DNA of 64,000 nucleotides, taken from positions 62,001 to 126,000 of the forward strand of contig NZ_BAABLD010000008.1 of assembly GCF_039544165.1 (NCBI RefSeq), in the 5' to 3' direction. A program made the position numbers and the translations under genes. Position 1 is the first letter of the stretch. Every line of letters begins with the position of its first letter. The DNA is from Viridibacterium curvum. Lineage in GTDB: Bacteria; Pseudomonadota; Gammaproteobacteria; Burkholderiales; Rhodocyclaceae. Under the pieces are notes generated by a model. It was not told the DNA's origin, ran no database searches, and was given only the letters and a program-made list of their open reading frames with translations. Positions 43,162-50,791 of this stretch are shown here, piece after piece.

Positions 43162-44048
43162 AGCAGGGACAACCAGAAGGTCATCGAGAACACCGACAAC
43201 ACGGTGGTCGCCGAAATCAACCAGGCCACGCCGGTGCCGTCACCCCCCATGCGCATGGCGAGGATGTAGGCCGACGATGCGGTCGGCAGCGCCGCGAACA
43301 GCACCGCCATGTCGCGCGGCAAACCCGTCAGCCCCAGCCAGGGCACGAAAAACCATGCCGCCAGCGGCAACAGCATGAGTTTCACGCCGACCAGCCAGAC
43401 GAGGCCGAAGCTGTGCCCGCCAGGGCTGCCCCACTTGAGCGCAGCGCCAACTGCCAGCAGGCCCAGCGCAATCGACGCGTCCGACAAACGCGTCAGCAGG
43501 GCTGCCAGCGGCACCGGCACCGTCACGCCCGCCACATTGCACAGCAGGCCCAGCACCGTCGCGATGATCAAGGGGTTACGCAGGATCTCGCGCAACACCC
43601 CGCCCTGCCCATGCCGCGCCAGCAGGCTCACTGCCGCGAGGTTGGCAATCGGCGCCATTACGCCGCACAACACCCCCATCATCGTGATGCCCGCTGCGCC
43701 ATGCAGCTTGCCCGCCACGGCCATCGCGATGTAGGTGTTGAAGCGGAATGCGCATTGCACACGCGACGCGAACTGCAGGCCGTCCAACCCCATCCAGGGC
43801 TTGGCCAGCAAACCCAGCAGCAGTCCGACCGCCATGGCCAGCACGCCAGCGAGAAACAAGGGCCCCATCGCTGCAAAGTCGATGTGGCTGCGCGCCACGG
43901 CAAAAAACAGCATGGACGGGAACAACACGAAGTAAACCAGCCTCTCCAGCCCCTCCCAGAAGGCATCGGCGAAACCGGCGTAACGACGCAAAGCACTGCC
44001 CAGCAGGATCAGGGCGAAGTCAGGGATGAGGAGGAGGAAGATGGTCAT
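43158..44048 (-). CDS. AEC family (auxin efflux carrier-like) transporter
   Basis: The 296-residue membrane protein has about ten hydrophobic helices, with the family pattern FWEGLERLVYFVLFPSMLFF near the start and LPTASSAYILAMRMGGD near the end. Members export organic acids or amino-acid derivatives; the substrate here is unknown. It is convergent with the phosphatase gene, with 4 bp of overlap at the stops. Confidence 0.9.
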   Translation of the reverse strand: MTIFLLLIPDFALILLGSALRRYAGFADAFWEGLERLVYFVLFPSMLFFAVARSHIDFAAMGPLFLAGVLAMAVGLLLGLLAKPWMGLDGLQFASRVQCAFRFNTYIAMAVAGKLHGAAGITMMGVLCGVMAPIANLAAVSLLARHGQGGVLREILRNPLIIATVLGLLCNVAGVTVPVPLAALLTRLSDASIALGLLAVGAALKWGSPGGHSFGLVWLVGVKLMLLPLAAWFFVPWLGLTGLPRDMAVLFAALPTASSAYILAMRMGGDGTGVAWLISATTVLSVFSMTFWLSLL

Positions 44049-44189
44049 GCGGCAAGGCTAAGCGGGAACCACGTCAGACGCCATCCGTAAAATCCGACAC
44101 AAGTACAGGTTTCATGCTGCAGATATCGCAACGGGATAGACTCCGGTCGCGTCTTTTGCGCCCTATCCCCCCGCACTGGAACCTCCACG

Positions 44190-44603
44190 ATGCATTACTT
44201 CCTGCTGACCTTTGTGTTCCTGTGGTTTGCCTTTGTGGCTCCGCTGCGTGTTGTCTTGCTGACGGCAGCCTGCTGCCTTGCCATCGCTTTCGGCGTGAGG
44301 CTCGTTGCGCACGCCATTGCAGGTGTGTCGGTGGGCTATGGCAAAGCCATCACTGCCGTCTTGCTGTCTGCATTCCTCCTGCTGCTGACCCTGCTCCTGA
44401 TCGCTGGCGGTTTCCGTGACATGTCATGGATCAAGTTCATGGCACTGAACCCGCTGTCCATCCTGTTCATGCTGGTGGCGTCCTACGTTGTCGGCTACCA
44501 CCTCTGTCTCGGCACACAGCTTTGGGCCAGTTCGGTCATCGCGCTGCTGTCTGCCGTCATTACGGTCGGGGTCATCTTCAGCGCAAGATCGATGATTGCG
44601 TAG
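44190..44603 (+). CDS. Small membrane protein of unknown function (137 aa)
   Basis: The 137-residue protein has four hydrophobic segments (YFLLTFVFLWFAFVAPLRV, AITAVLLSAFLLLLTLLLIA, LSILFMLVASYVVGYHL, SVIALLSAVITVGVIF). I do not recognise a family. Codon bias and the ATG with the upstream GGAACC-type context support a real gene, but no neighbours are in the same operon. Confidence 0.6.
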   Translation: MHYFLLTFVFLWFAFVAPLRVVLLTAACCLAIAFGVRLVAHAIAGVSVGYGKAITAVLLSAFLLLLTLLLIAGGFRDMSWIKFMALNPLSILFMLVASYVVGYHLCLGTQLWASSVIALLSAVITVGVIFSARSMIA

Positions 44604-44667
44604 CTTGGGCTGACGCAGGAAGCCCAACGGGTATCACTGCGCAAGTCGGGCTTCGCTCAGCGCCAAC

Positions 44668-45552
44668 CTATTTTCGTGCACGTGGGTGAGCTGCGTCGTA
44701 CACCTTCGCCAGATGCTGGAAATCGAGATGGGTATAGATCTGCGTTGAGCTGATGCTGGCGTGGCCGAGCAGCTCCTGTACGGCGCGCAGATCGCCTGAA
44801 GACTGCAGCATGTGGCTGGCGAAGCTGTGGCGCAGCATGTGCGGATGAACGTGCACGGGCAGGCCCTGGCGGATGGCCCAGCGTTTGAGGCGCTGGCGGA
44901 TCATCCCCGGCGACAGGCGTTTGCCACGCGTGTTGACGAACAGGGCCACCTCACCGGGCGAGGCCAGTTGCGGGCGCAGTTTGAGCCAGGCGTCGAGCGC
45001 GGCCAGCGCCTTGCCACCGACCGGTACGCGGCGCGTCTTGCTGCGCTTACCGAATACTGTGACCTCGCCATCGGCCACGGCGTAGCTGCCCTCGACATCG
45101 AGCCCGGAGAGTTCGGCGAGGCGCAAGCCTGACGAGTAGAAGAGTTCGAAGATGGCCAGATCGCGCTGCTCGAAAGCATCCTGCGGCTTGCCATCGAGCA
45201 GGGCCGCCGCCTGATCGGGTGACAGAGCGCGCGGCAACGGCCTGCCTGCTCGCGGCGGTCGCACGCCCTGTGCGGGGTTGGCCGTAGCGAGCTCCTGCCG
45301 CACCAGCCAGCGATAGAAGCTGCGCCAGGCCGACAGGCTGCGTGCCAGGGAACGCGGCTGCAGGCCCTGCGCATGACGTCTTGCCACAGCGCGACGGATG
45401 TCGGCTGCAACGAGCTGCGTAAGTGCCTTGCTGCCCGCCATCTCCTGCAACACGAGCAGCTCGCGACGATACCCAAGCAGGGTGTTCGGGCTGAGGCGGC
45501 GCTGCGTGGCGATATGCCGCAGGAAGGCTTCGACCTCGGGCCGCAGGCTCAT
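44668..45552 (-). CDS. xerC: Tyrosine recombinase XerC
   Basis: The 294-residue protein has an N-terminal SAM-like domain (PNTLLGYRRELLVLQEMAGS) and the catalytic set Arg in SGLRLAELSGLD, Lys in FGKRSKTRRVPVG, His-x2-Arg in HPHMLRHSF (238/241), His in ELLGHASISS (264) and Tyr in STQIYTH (273). Length and motifs fit the chromosome-dimer-resolution recombinase XerC, not a phage integrase. It follows the Nudix gene by 2 bp on the same strand. XerC normally follows dapF-DUF484, but here it lies about 9 kb away. Confidence 0.93.
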   Translation of the reverse strand: MSLRPEVEAFLRHIATQRRLSPNTLLGYRRELLVLQEMAGSKALTQLVAADIRRAVARRHAQGLQPRSLARSLSAWRSFYRWLVRQELATANPAQGVRPPRAGRPLPRALSPDQAAALLDGKPQDAFEQRDLAIFELFYSSGLRLAELSGLDVEGSYAVADGEVTVFGKRSKTRRVPVGGKALAALDAWLKLRPQLASPGEVALFVNTRGKRLSPGMIRQRLKRWAIRQGLPVHVHPHMLRHSFASHMLQSSGDLRAVQELLGHASISSTQIYTHLDFQHLAKVYDAAHPRARK

Positions 45553-45554
45553 GA

Positions 45555-46499
45555 TCAGAGGGCTTCGCCCCAGGCTGCGCGAATGCTGGCGATGCCATGC
45601 GCGCCGGCTTGCCGGGCTTCGCGCAAGTCGTTGAAACCCAGACCCCCGATGGCAATGACGGGCAGGCTCAGCTCGCGCGTCAGCGCGTGGAAACGCTCCC
45701 AGCCGATCGCGGCCCGGTCGGCGTGCGTCGCTGTAGGCTTGATGGCGCCGAGCACCGCGTAGTCGAGCGTCAGCGCGTTGGCGCGTTCAAGCTCCTCGCG
45801 TGTGTGGCACGAGGCGCCCACCCATTCAAGTTCCGGGCGGGCCTCAAGCGCCGCCAGCGCAGCAGCGGACAGGTGCACGCCATCCATGCCGAGCTCGCGC
45901 GCCTCATCAGCACTGCCATTGAGCACGACCAGCGCGCCGGCCGCACGGCAACGCGCCAGTACGGCTTCGGCGAAGCGGCGACGGGTGGGCGCATCGAGCA
46001 AGGGCTCGCGCACCTGCACCCAGCGCAACCCCGCAGCCAGTGCGCGATCCAATGCTGCGAGCTGGGCGTCGACGCCGATCTCGCCAGCATGCGTCACCGC
46101 CATCCGCCGCGGCAGGCTCAGCGCCTTGAGAATGGGCCCGTTGGCCGGCAACATCGGCGACACGGTGAAGGCCCCCGCCTGCTGCCAGCGCAGGTCGGCA
46201 TGCACATGGGCGCACGGCTCGCCTTCCCACATCGGTACCTCGAAGAAATGCAGACGCACGTGGGCGTGCTCATAGTGATGTTCGCGCATCAGCCATGGCC
46301 AGGCCTCACGGACGCTCACCGAGAGTTCTTCGGACAACTCGCGCACCAGGGCGTCGCGCGGCGTCTCGCCCGGCTCGACCTTGCCGCCGGGGAATTCCCA
46401 GTAGCCGGGGTAGAAGGTGCCTTCGGCGCGCTGGCCGAGGAGGAAACGGCCGTCGGGACGGGTGATGACGGCGGCGGAAACATCGACTTTCTTGACCAT
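45555..46499 (-). CDS. Nudix hydrolase fused to a ThiE/TenI-like domain
   Basis: The 314-residue protein has an N-terminal MutT-type Nudix domain (about 1-130) with the box GGKVEPGETPRDALVRELSE (last Gly replaced by Ser), and a C-terminal TIM-barrel of the thiamine-phosphate synthase/TenI type (about 135-314). The barrel has GLRWVQVREPL, MDGVHLSAAAL, VGASCHTREEL, DYAVLGAIKPTATH and LPVIAIGGLG. This fusion is known in betaproteobacteria and may combine 8-oxo-dGTP clearance with a step of thiamine metabolism. The ThiE residue pattern VREP (usually REK) suggests that the second half may not be a normal ThiE. Start ATG at 46499 (MVKKVDVS). Confidence 0.9.
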   Translation of the reverse strand: MVKKVDVSAAVITRPDGRFLLGQRAEGTFYPGYWEFPGGKVEPGETPRDALVRELSEELSVSVREAWPWLMREHHYEHAHVRLHFFEVPMWEGEPCAHVHADLRWQQAGAFTVSPMLPANGPILKALSLPRRMAVTHAGEIGVDAQLAALDRALAAGLRWVQVREPLLDAPTRRRFAEAVLARCRAAGALVVLNGSADEARELGMDGVHLSAAALAALEARPELEWVGASCHTREELERANALTLDYAVLGAIKPTATHADRAAIGWERFHALTRELSLPVIAIGGLGFNDLREARQAGAHGIASIRAAWGEAL

Positions 46500-46693
46500 G
46501 GCGAGACAGCGAACGGGAATCCACCGAGGATACGCGAGCCAGCGCCAGCCGTGCGTCTGCCGGTTCATTCCGCCCAAGCCATTGGCAGTCCCGACCACTA
46601 GGGAATTACCCGTGCATGCGGGCAATCATCACGGGTCGCCTTGCAGTGCAGCGATATACTGCGCCCCTGTTCCCTGCTCGGGCCCGTTCCTGC

Positions 46694-47074
46694 ATGCCTA
46701 AGTCCAGCTCCCGCCTCCAGGCCAGCCTGCTACCTGCCGCGTGCTTCGTGGCCGGTCTTTGCGGACTCTTCACCCTCGCCGGGCTCGGCAGTGGCAAGCT
46801 CGACATCACCCTTCTGCTGCCCCTCGTGCTGGCCGTCCTGAGCCTCTTCCTGACCCGCGCCGATCAGCACTTCCAGGGTCCCGGCTGGATCCTGCCCGCA
46901 TTCGGCCTGTTTGGCCTGCTGGAGATGCCGGTCTTCCCCTTGCTTGCCCTGTCCGGGCAATCAGGCCTGCTGCTCGACGGCGTGCTGCCGGGCATCGTGC
47001 GCATGGCGCTGGTAGTGCTGTTCTGCATCGTGGCCCTGCTGAGCCGCAAGAGCACGAAGGGAGCCTCTGCATGA
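46694..47074 (+). CDS. Small inner-membrane protein of unknown function (126 aa)
   Basis: The 126-residue protein has four hydrophobic segments (ASLLPAACFVAGLCGLFTLA, ITLLLPLVLAVLSLFLTR, ILPAFGLFGLLEMPVFPLL, IVRMALVVLFCIVALLS). I see no known family. The ATG at 46694 is chosen so as to begin at the basic pre-helix (PKSSSRLQ). It overlaps the following gene (ATGA at 47071), so the two are coupled. Confidence 0.65.
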   Translation: MPKSSSRLQASLLPAACFVAGLCGLFTLAGLGSGKLDITLLLPLVLAVLSLFLTRADQHFQGPGWILPAFGLFGLLEMPVFPLLALSGQSGLLLDGVLPGIVRMALVVLFCIVALLSRKSTKGASA

Positions 47075-48084
47075 TCGTGATGTGGCTGGCCATCGTGGCC
47101 TTTCTGCACAGCAGTGTGGTTCTCGTGCCCGGCGATGCGTCGGCCGGCACGGCCTGGGTACAGCTGCTGCTGATGATGGTGGTAGCAGCCGGCACGCTGC
47201 AGCTTGCCGCCACCCAACGCCGCCTGCCCCTGATGGGCGTGCAGGGCCAATGGTTGATGGCTTGCGGCGTACTCGCCCTGCTGCTGACCGAAGGCGGGGT
47301 GCCCGGCCAACCCGGCACTGTCGCCAGCCTCATCGGTCTCGATGCCGGCACGCGCCAACTACTTGCGCCATTGGCACGCATCATCGTTCTCGTCGGCCTG
47401 TGGCAGGCCTTCAACCAGCTCACCGATCTGCGCCACCGCAGCCTCAACGCGCTGCAGGCCGAACTGCACGAAGCCATGACCGAACTGGTCCTGCCCGTGA
47501 CACCACGCCATCGCCCGGCCCCCGGCGCACGCAATACGCGCAGCGGTCTGACTGACAGCCTGCGCGCCGCGCTTGATCAGATCGGCGAAGCCCATCGCGT
47601 GATGCGCAACAAGGTGGTTCAGGAGCCCAACAACATCGCAGCCCGACTGGCTCTGCACCGCCGCCTGCTCGAAGACCCGACGCAAAAAACCGCCGGCCTC
47701 GCGCATGGCATCGACTTCGTCAACGCTCTCCATGCGGCCGAACGCATGGAGCTCGCACTGTCCGTTGCCTGCGATTGCTGCCGGCTCGACAACCAGTACT
47801 TTCCGAGCAATGCCGTCGCGCTGGATCTGGCCCATCAGGCCAACAGCACCGGCCAGCATGCGCAGGCCCTGCGGCTACTGCGCCACTACGATGTGCGCAA
47901 TCCGGGTGACGCGCAAACTCCGCGCGCGCTGTACTACTCGGCACAGGCGCTGGGCGGTCTCGGCAAGGTCGACCTCGCACAAGCCGTACTCAACGGACTG
48001 ATCAGCAAATTTCCGGATGATCTGCTGGCAGCCGACGCGATTGCCTTGTCGGCGCGGCTGGCGACACGTCGTCCGCCAGGCTGA
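47071..48084 (+). CDS. Membrane-anchored protein with TPR-like C-terminus (337 aa)
   Basis: The 337-residue protein starts with four hydrophobic segments (MIVMWLAIVAFLHSSVVLV, WVQLLLMMVVAAGTLQLA, ACGVLALLLTEG, LARIIVLVGLWQAF), followed by a helical linker. The C-terminal half is TPR-like: NNIAARLALHRRLLEDPTQK, ANSTGQHAQALRLLRHYDVR, ALYYSAQALGGLGKVDLAQA. No enzymatic motif is seen. It is coupled to the preceding membrane protein. The pair could be a scaffold in the inner membrane, but the function is unknown. Confidence 0.7.
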   Translation: MIVMWLAIVAFLHSSVVLVPGDASAGTAWVQLLLMMVVAAGTLQLAATQRRLPLMGVQGQWLMACGVLALLLTEGGVPGQPGTVASLIGLDAGTRQLLAPLARIIVLVGLWQAFNQLTDLRHRSLNALQAELHEAMTELVLPVTPRHRPAPGARNTRSGLTDSLRAALDQIGEAHRVMRNKVVQEPNNIAARLALHRRLLEDPTQKTAGLAHGIDFVNALHAAERMELALSVACDCCRLDNQYFPSNAVALDLAHQANSTGQHAQALRLLRHYDVRNPGDAQTPRALYYSAQALGGLGKVDLAQAVLNGLISKFPDDLLAADAIALSARLATRRPPG

Positions 48085-48088
48085 ACGC

Positions 48089-48565
48089 TCAGGCCTGCTC
48101 TTCGTGAGGCGAGGCCGACGGTGACAGAATGCTGACGCCCCACAGCAACGCCGAAAAAACCACAAAGAAGACGCTTAGCCAGATCTGGATGGTGCGTGAC
48201 TCGCTGAACAGGATTTCCTGATTGGCGGCCGCCACGATGACGCGCCCCGCCACACTTGCCTGACGCACCCATCGCCCCTGCCACACGGAAGGCTCGACGA
48301 TATCGAGCTGCACGTCGGGCAGCCGCGCCACCTGCGCCGCCTTGCACAAGGCGGGGAGCTTGCGGCAAGAAAAATACAGGCTGCGCGCGTTGTCGCGCTC
48401 CAGCACTACGCGGTCATTCCTGTCCGGCTGATACGACACTGCGTACGTCGCCGTTTCGGCAGGGGCTGCAGCAAGCTCTGCAGGCAAGCGCAACCAATCC
48501 ACCACCAGGAAAACGGTGACGGCCGTAATCACGTAGCGCAGCGGTGCGTAGCGAAGCCATTTCAT
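48089..48565 (-). CDS. Membrane-anchored protein of unknown function (158 aa)
   Basis: The 158-residue protein has a hydrophobic segment near each end (YVITAVTVFLVVDWLRL and IWLSVFFVVFSALLWGVSIL). Between them is a basic and Cys-containing periplasmic-type region with SLYFSCRKLPALCKAA. I chose the ATG at 48565, six residues after the first in-frame ATG at 48583, because it begins at the basic pre-helix. It lies convergent with the TPR gene and divergent from the NtrX-like regulator. I do not recognise it. Confidence 0.6.
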   Translation of the reverse strand: MKWLRYAPLRYVITAVTVFLVVDWLRLPAELAAAPAETATYAVSYQPDRNDRVVLERDNARSLYFSCRKLPALCKAAQVARLPDVQLDIVEPSVWQGRWVRQASVAGRVIVAAANQEILFSESRTIQIWLSVFFVVFSALLWGVSILSPSASPHEEQA

Positions 48566-48693
48566 TCGCGCAGAATCGCGCATTCGTCACGAAGTGCTGT
48601 CGATGCGACGAGGAACGGCTGCGCGCAACGTTGGGAACTGCTACAGTTATCGCAAAAAAACAACGTTGCTTTTTCAACACACACGGATGGATT

Positions 48694-49935
48694 GTGGCAA
48701 AGATTCTGGTCGTCGACGACGAAGTCGGCATTCGCGAACTGCTCTCTGAAATCCTGCGCGACGACGGTCATGACGTCGTGCTGGCTGCCAACGCCACCGA
48801 AGCGCGCTTCGCGCGTCAGGCTGGCCGGCCTGACCTCGTGCTGCTGGACATCTGGATGCCCGACACCGATGGCGTCACCCTGCTGAAGGAGTGGGCCGCC
48901 GGCCATCTGCTGACCATGCCCGTGATCATGATGTCAGGTCATGGCACCATCGACACCGCCGTTGAGGCGATCCGCTTCGGTGCCGTCGACTTCCTTGAAA
49001 AACCGATTGCGCTGCAGAAGCTGCTGAGCGCCGTACGCCGCGGCCTGCAACGCCAACCGGCGCGGGCGCGGGCACACATGACCCTCGCCTCTTTCACGCG
49101 CTCGGCGCTGCTGCGCGATTTGCGCAAGCGGCTGGAACAGATCACGGCACGTTCTCGCCACGTCCTGCTGCGCGTGGGCGCCGGGTCGCTGGCCGAACTC
49201 TGCGCCCGCAGCCTGCAGGTGCCGGGCAGCACCTGGATCGATCTCGGCAGTTCCAGCCAGCCGCTGGAGCTGCAGACGCTGGAGCAGGCGCGCGGCGGCA
49301 TGCTGTACGTCGAGAACATCGTGCAACTGACCCGTGCGCAACAGAAGAACCTCGCCTTCGCGCTGGAGCGTCTCGAAAAGTGCGACCTGCACCTGGTTGC
49401 GGCCAGTGACCGCAATCCGGACGAACTGCTGGCCGAAGGCTGGGACCCCACCCTGATCCGTCGCCTGTTCGAAATCTCTCTCGTGCCGCCTTCGCTGCTG
49501 GAGCTGCGCGATGAAGTGCCTGAGATGGCGCAGCAGATCCTGCTGCACTTGATGGAAGCGAACGAGATTCCGCCGCGCACCTTGTCGACTGGCGCTCTCA
49601 ACGCCCTGCGCAACAGCCCCTGGAGCGGCGGATTCCACGCCTTGAAGTCGGCCATCCGCTCGCTGGCCCTGGGCGCACTGGAGGAAGAGATCTCGCAGGA
49701 AGATGCGGTGCGCAGCGTCTCGCAGACGGCCACCACAGCGCTGTCGCTGCCACTCGACCAACCGCTGCGCGAGGCGCGCGAAACCTTCGAGCGGCTCTAC
49801 TTCGAGCACCACCTGCAGATTGAGGACGGCAACATTACGCGCGTCGCCGACAAGGCCGGACTGGAGCGCACCCACCTGTACCGCAAGCTCAAGCAGCTGG
49901 GCGTCTCGCTGAACCGCCGCAACGGCGAGCTCTGA
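48694..49935 (+). CDS. NtrX-like response regulator with degenerate AAA+ domain
   Basis: The 413-residue protein has a receiver domain (ILVVDDE, phospho-Asp near 51 in LLDIWMP, Lys in FLEKPIA), a middle part that follows the NtrC-type AAA+ fold, and a C-terminal Fis-type helix-turn-helix (NITRVADKAGLERTHLYRKL). The middle part lacks the ATPase features: VLLRVGAGSLAELCARSL aligns with the Walker A but has no GxxGxGK, GGMLYVENI replaces GGTLFLDEI, and no GAFTGA loop is present. It probably cannot activate sigma-54. A GTG at 48694 is the start that gives a complete receiver (VAKILVVDDE). No histidine kinase gene is adjacent. Confidence 0.85.
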   Translation: MAKILVVDDEVGIRELLSEILRDDGHDVVLAANATEARFARQAGRPDLVLLDIWMPDTDGVTLLKEWAAGHLLTMPVIMMSGHGTIDTAVEAIRFGAVDFLEKPIALQKLLSAVRRGLQRQPARARAHMTLASFTRSALLRDLRKRLEQITARSRHVLLRVGAGSLAELCARSLQVPGSTWIDLGSSSQPLELQTLEQARGGMLYVENIVQLTRAQQKNLAFALERLEKCDLHLVAASDRNPDELLAEGWDPTLIRRLFEISLVPPSLLELRDEVPEMAQQILLHLMEANEIPPRTLSTGALNALRNSPWSGGFHALKSAIRSLALGALEEEISQEDAVRSVSQTATTALSLPLDQPLREARETFERLYFEHHLQIEDGNITRVADKAGLERTHLYRKLKQLGVSLNRRNGEL

Positions 49936-49947
49936 TCCGGGCGAAGC

Positions 49948-50784
49948 TCAGTCTTCGCCCTTGGTCTTGCGAATGCCACAGGCCTCGCAGGACACCTGGA
50001 AGGTCGCACGGTCTTCGACGCGGAAGGCCGTCAGCTGGCCGCCCCACACGCACCCGGAGTCCAGCGCAACAACGTGGCCCATGTCGCGCACACCCAGTGC
50101 CGACCAGTGGCCAACGTAGAGCGTGTGGCTGCGCCAGGCCGCGTCAGGTGCGGCATACCAGGGCATCAAGCCACTTTCCGCCAGTTCAGGCGCGCCCTTG
50201 GGTTTGAGGTCGATAGCGCCGTCAGCCGTCAGGAAGCGCATGCGCGTCATGGCGTTGATGACGATGCGGTGCCTGTCCCAGCCACGCAGTTCGCCGTCCC
50301 AGCGCGAGGGCTGGTTGCCGAAAAGATGCTGCAGGTATTCGCGCCACGCATCACCACGCAAGGCGGCTTCGACCTCAGCGGCCAATTCACGCGCTTGCGC
50401 CACGCTCCACTCGGGCAGCAGACCGGCATGAACCAGTACGCTCTGGCCCTCCACGTGCATCAGGGGCAGATGTCGCAACCAGTCGATGAGTGCCTCGGCG
50501 TCGGGCGCCGTCAGCACGCCATTGATGGTGTCACTCTCGCGCGCCTTGGCTGGCACGCCGGCAGCAACAGCCAGCATATAGAGGTCGTGGTTACCGAGCA
50601 CCGCCGTGGCAGCGCCGCCCAGATCACGCACGAAGCGCAACACTTCGGCAGATTGCGCCCCGCGATTGACGAGATCGCCGACTAGCCACAGCCGGTCGTG
50701 ACGCGCATCGAAACCTGCGGTCTCCAGCAGCTTCAGCAAGGGGTCGAAACAACCCTGCAAGTCACCGACAACGTAGGTAGACAT
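49948..50784 (-). CDS. apaH: Diadenosine tetraphosphatase ApaH
   Basis: The 278-residue metallophosphoesterase splits Ap4A symmetrically into two ADP. It has the family motifs GDLQGC, LVGDLVNRG, GNHD and VHAGLLPEW. The start ATG at 50784 (MSTYVVGDLQGC) is the usual one. It follows the CapD-like gene by 7 bp on the same strand, so it is the last gene of that polysaccharide transcript. The C-terminal CEACGIRK adds a small Cys pair that is not usual in ApaH. Confidence 0.95.
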   Translation of the reverse strand: MSTYVVGDLQGCFDPLLKLLETAGFDARHDRLWLVGDLVNRGAQSAEVLRFVRDLGGAATAVLGNHDLYMLAVAAGVPAKARESDTINGVLTAPDAEALIDWLRHLPLMHVEGQSVLVHAGLLPEWSVAQARELAAEVEAALRGDAWREYLQHLFGNQPSRWDGELRGWDRHRIVINAMTRMRFLTADGAIDLKPKGAPELAESGLMPWYAAPDAAWRSHTLYVGHWSALGVRDMGHVVALDSGCVWGGQLTAFRVEDRATFQVSCEACGIRKTKGED

Positions 50785-50791
50785 AAGCTGA

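Noticed and set aside
42603..44090. Plus-strand frame of 495 codons
   Set aside because: It overlaps the phosphatase in another frame and the AEC transporter in antisense; Arg/His/Gln-rich shadow.
44668..45552. Tyrosine recombinase as phage or island integrase
   Set aside because: Length and motifs are those of XerC, and there are no phage genes nearby.
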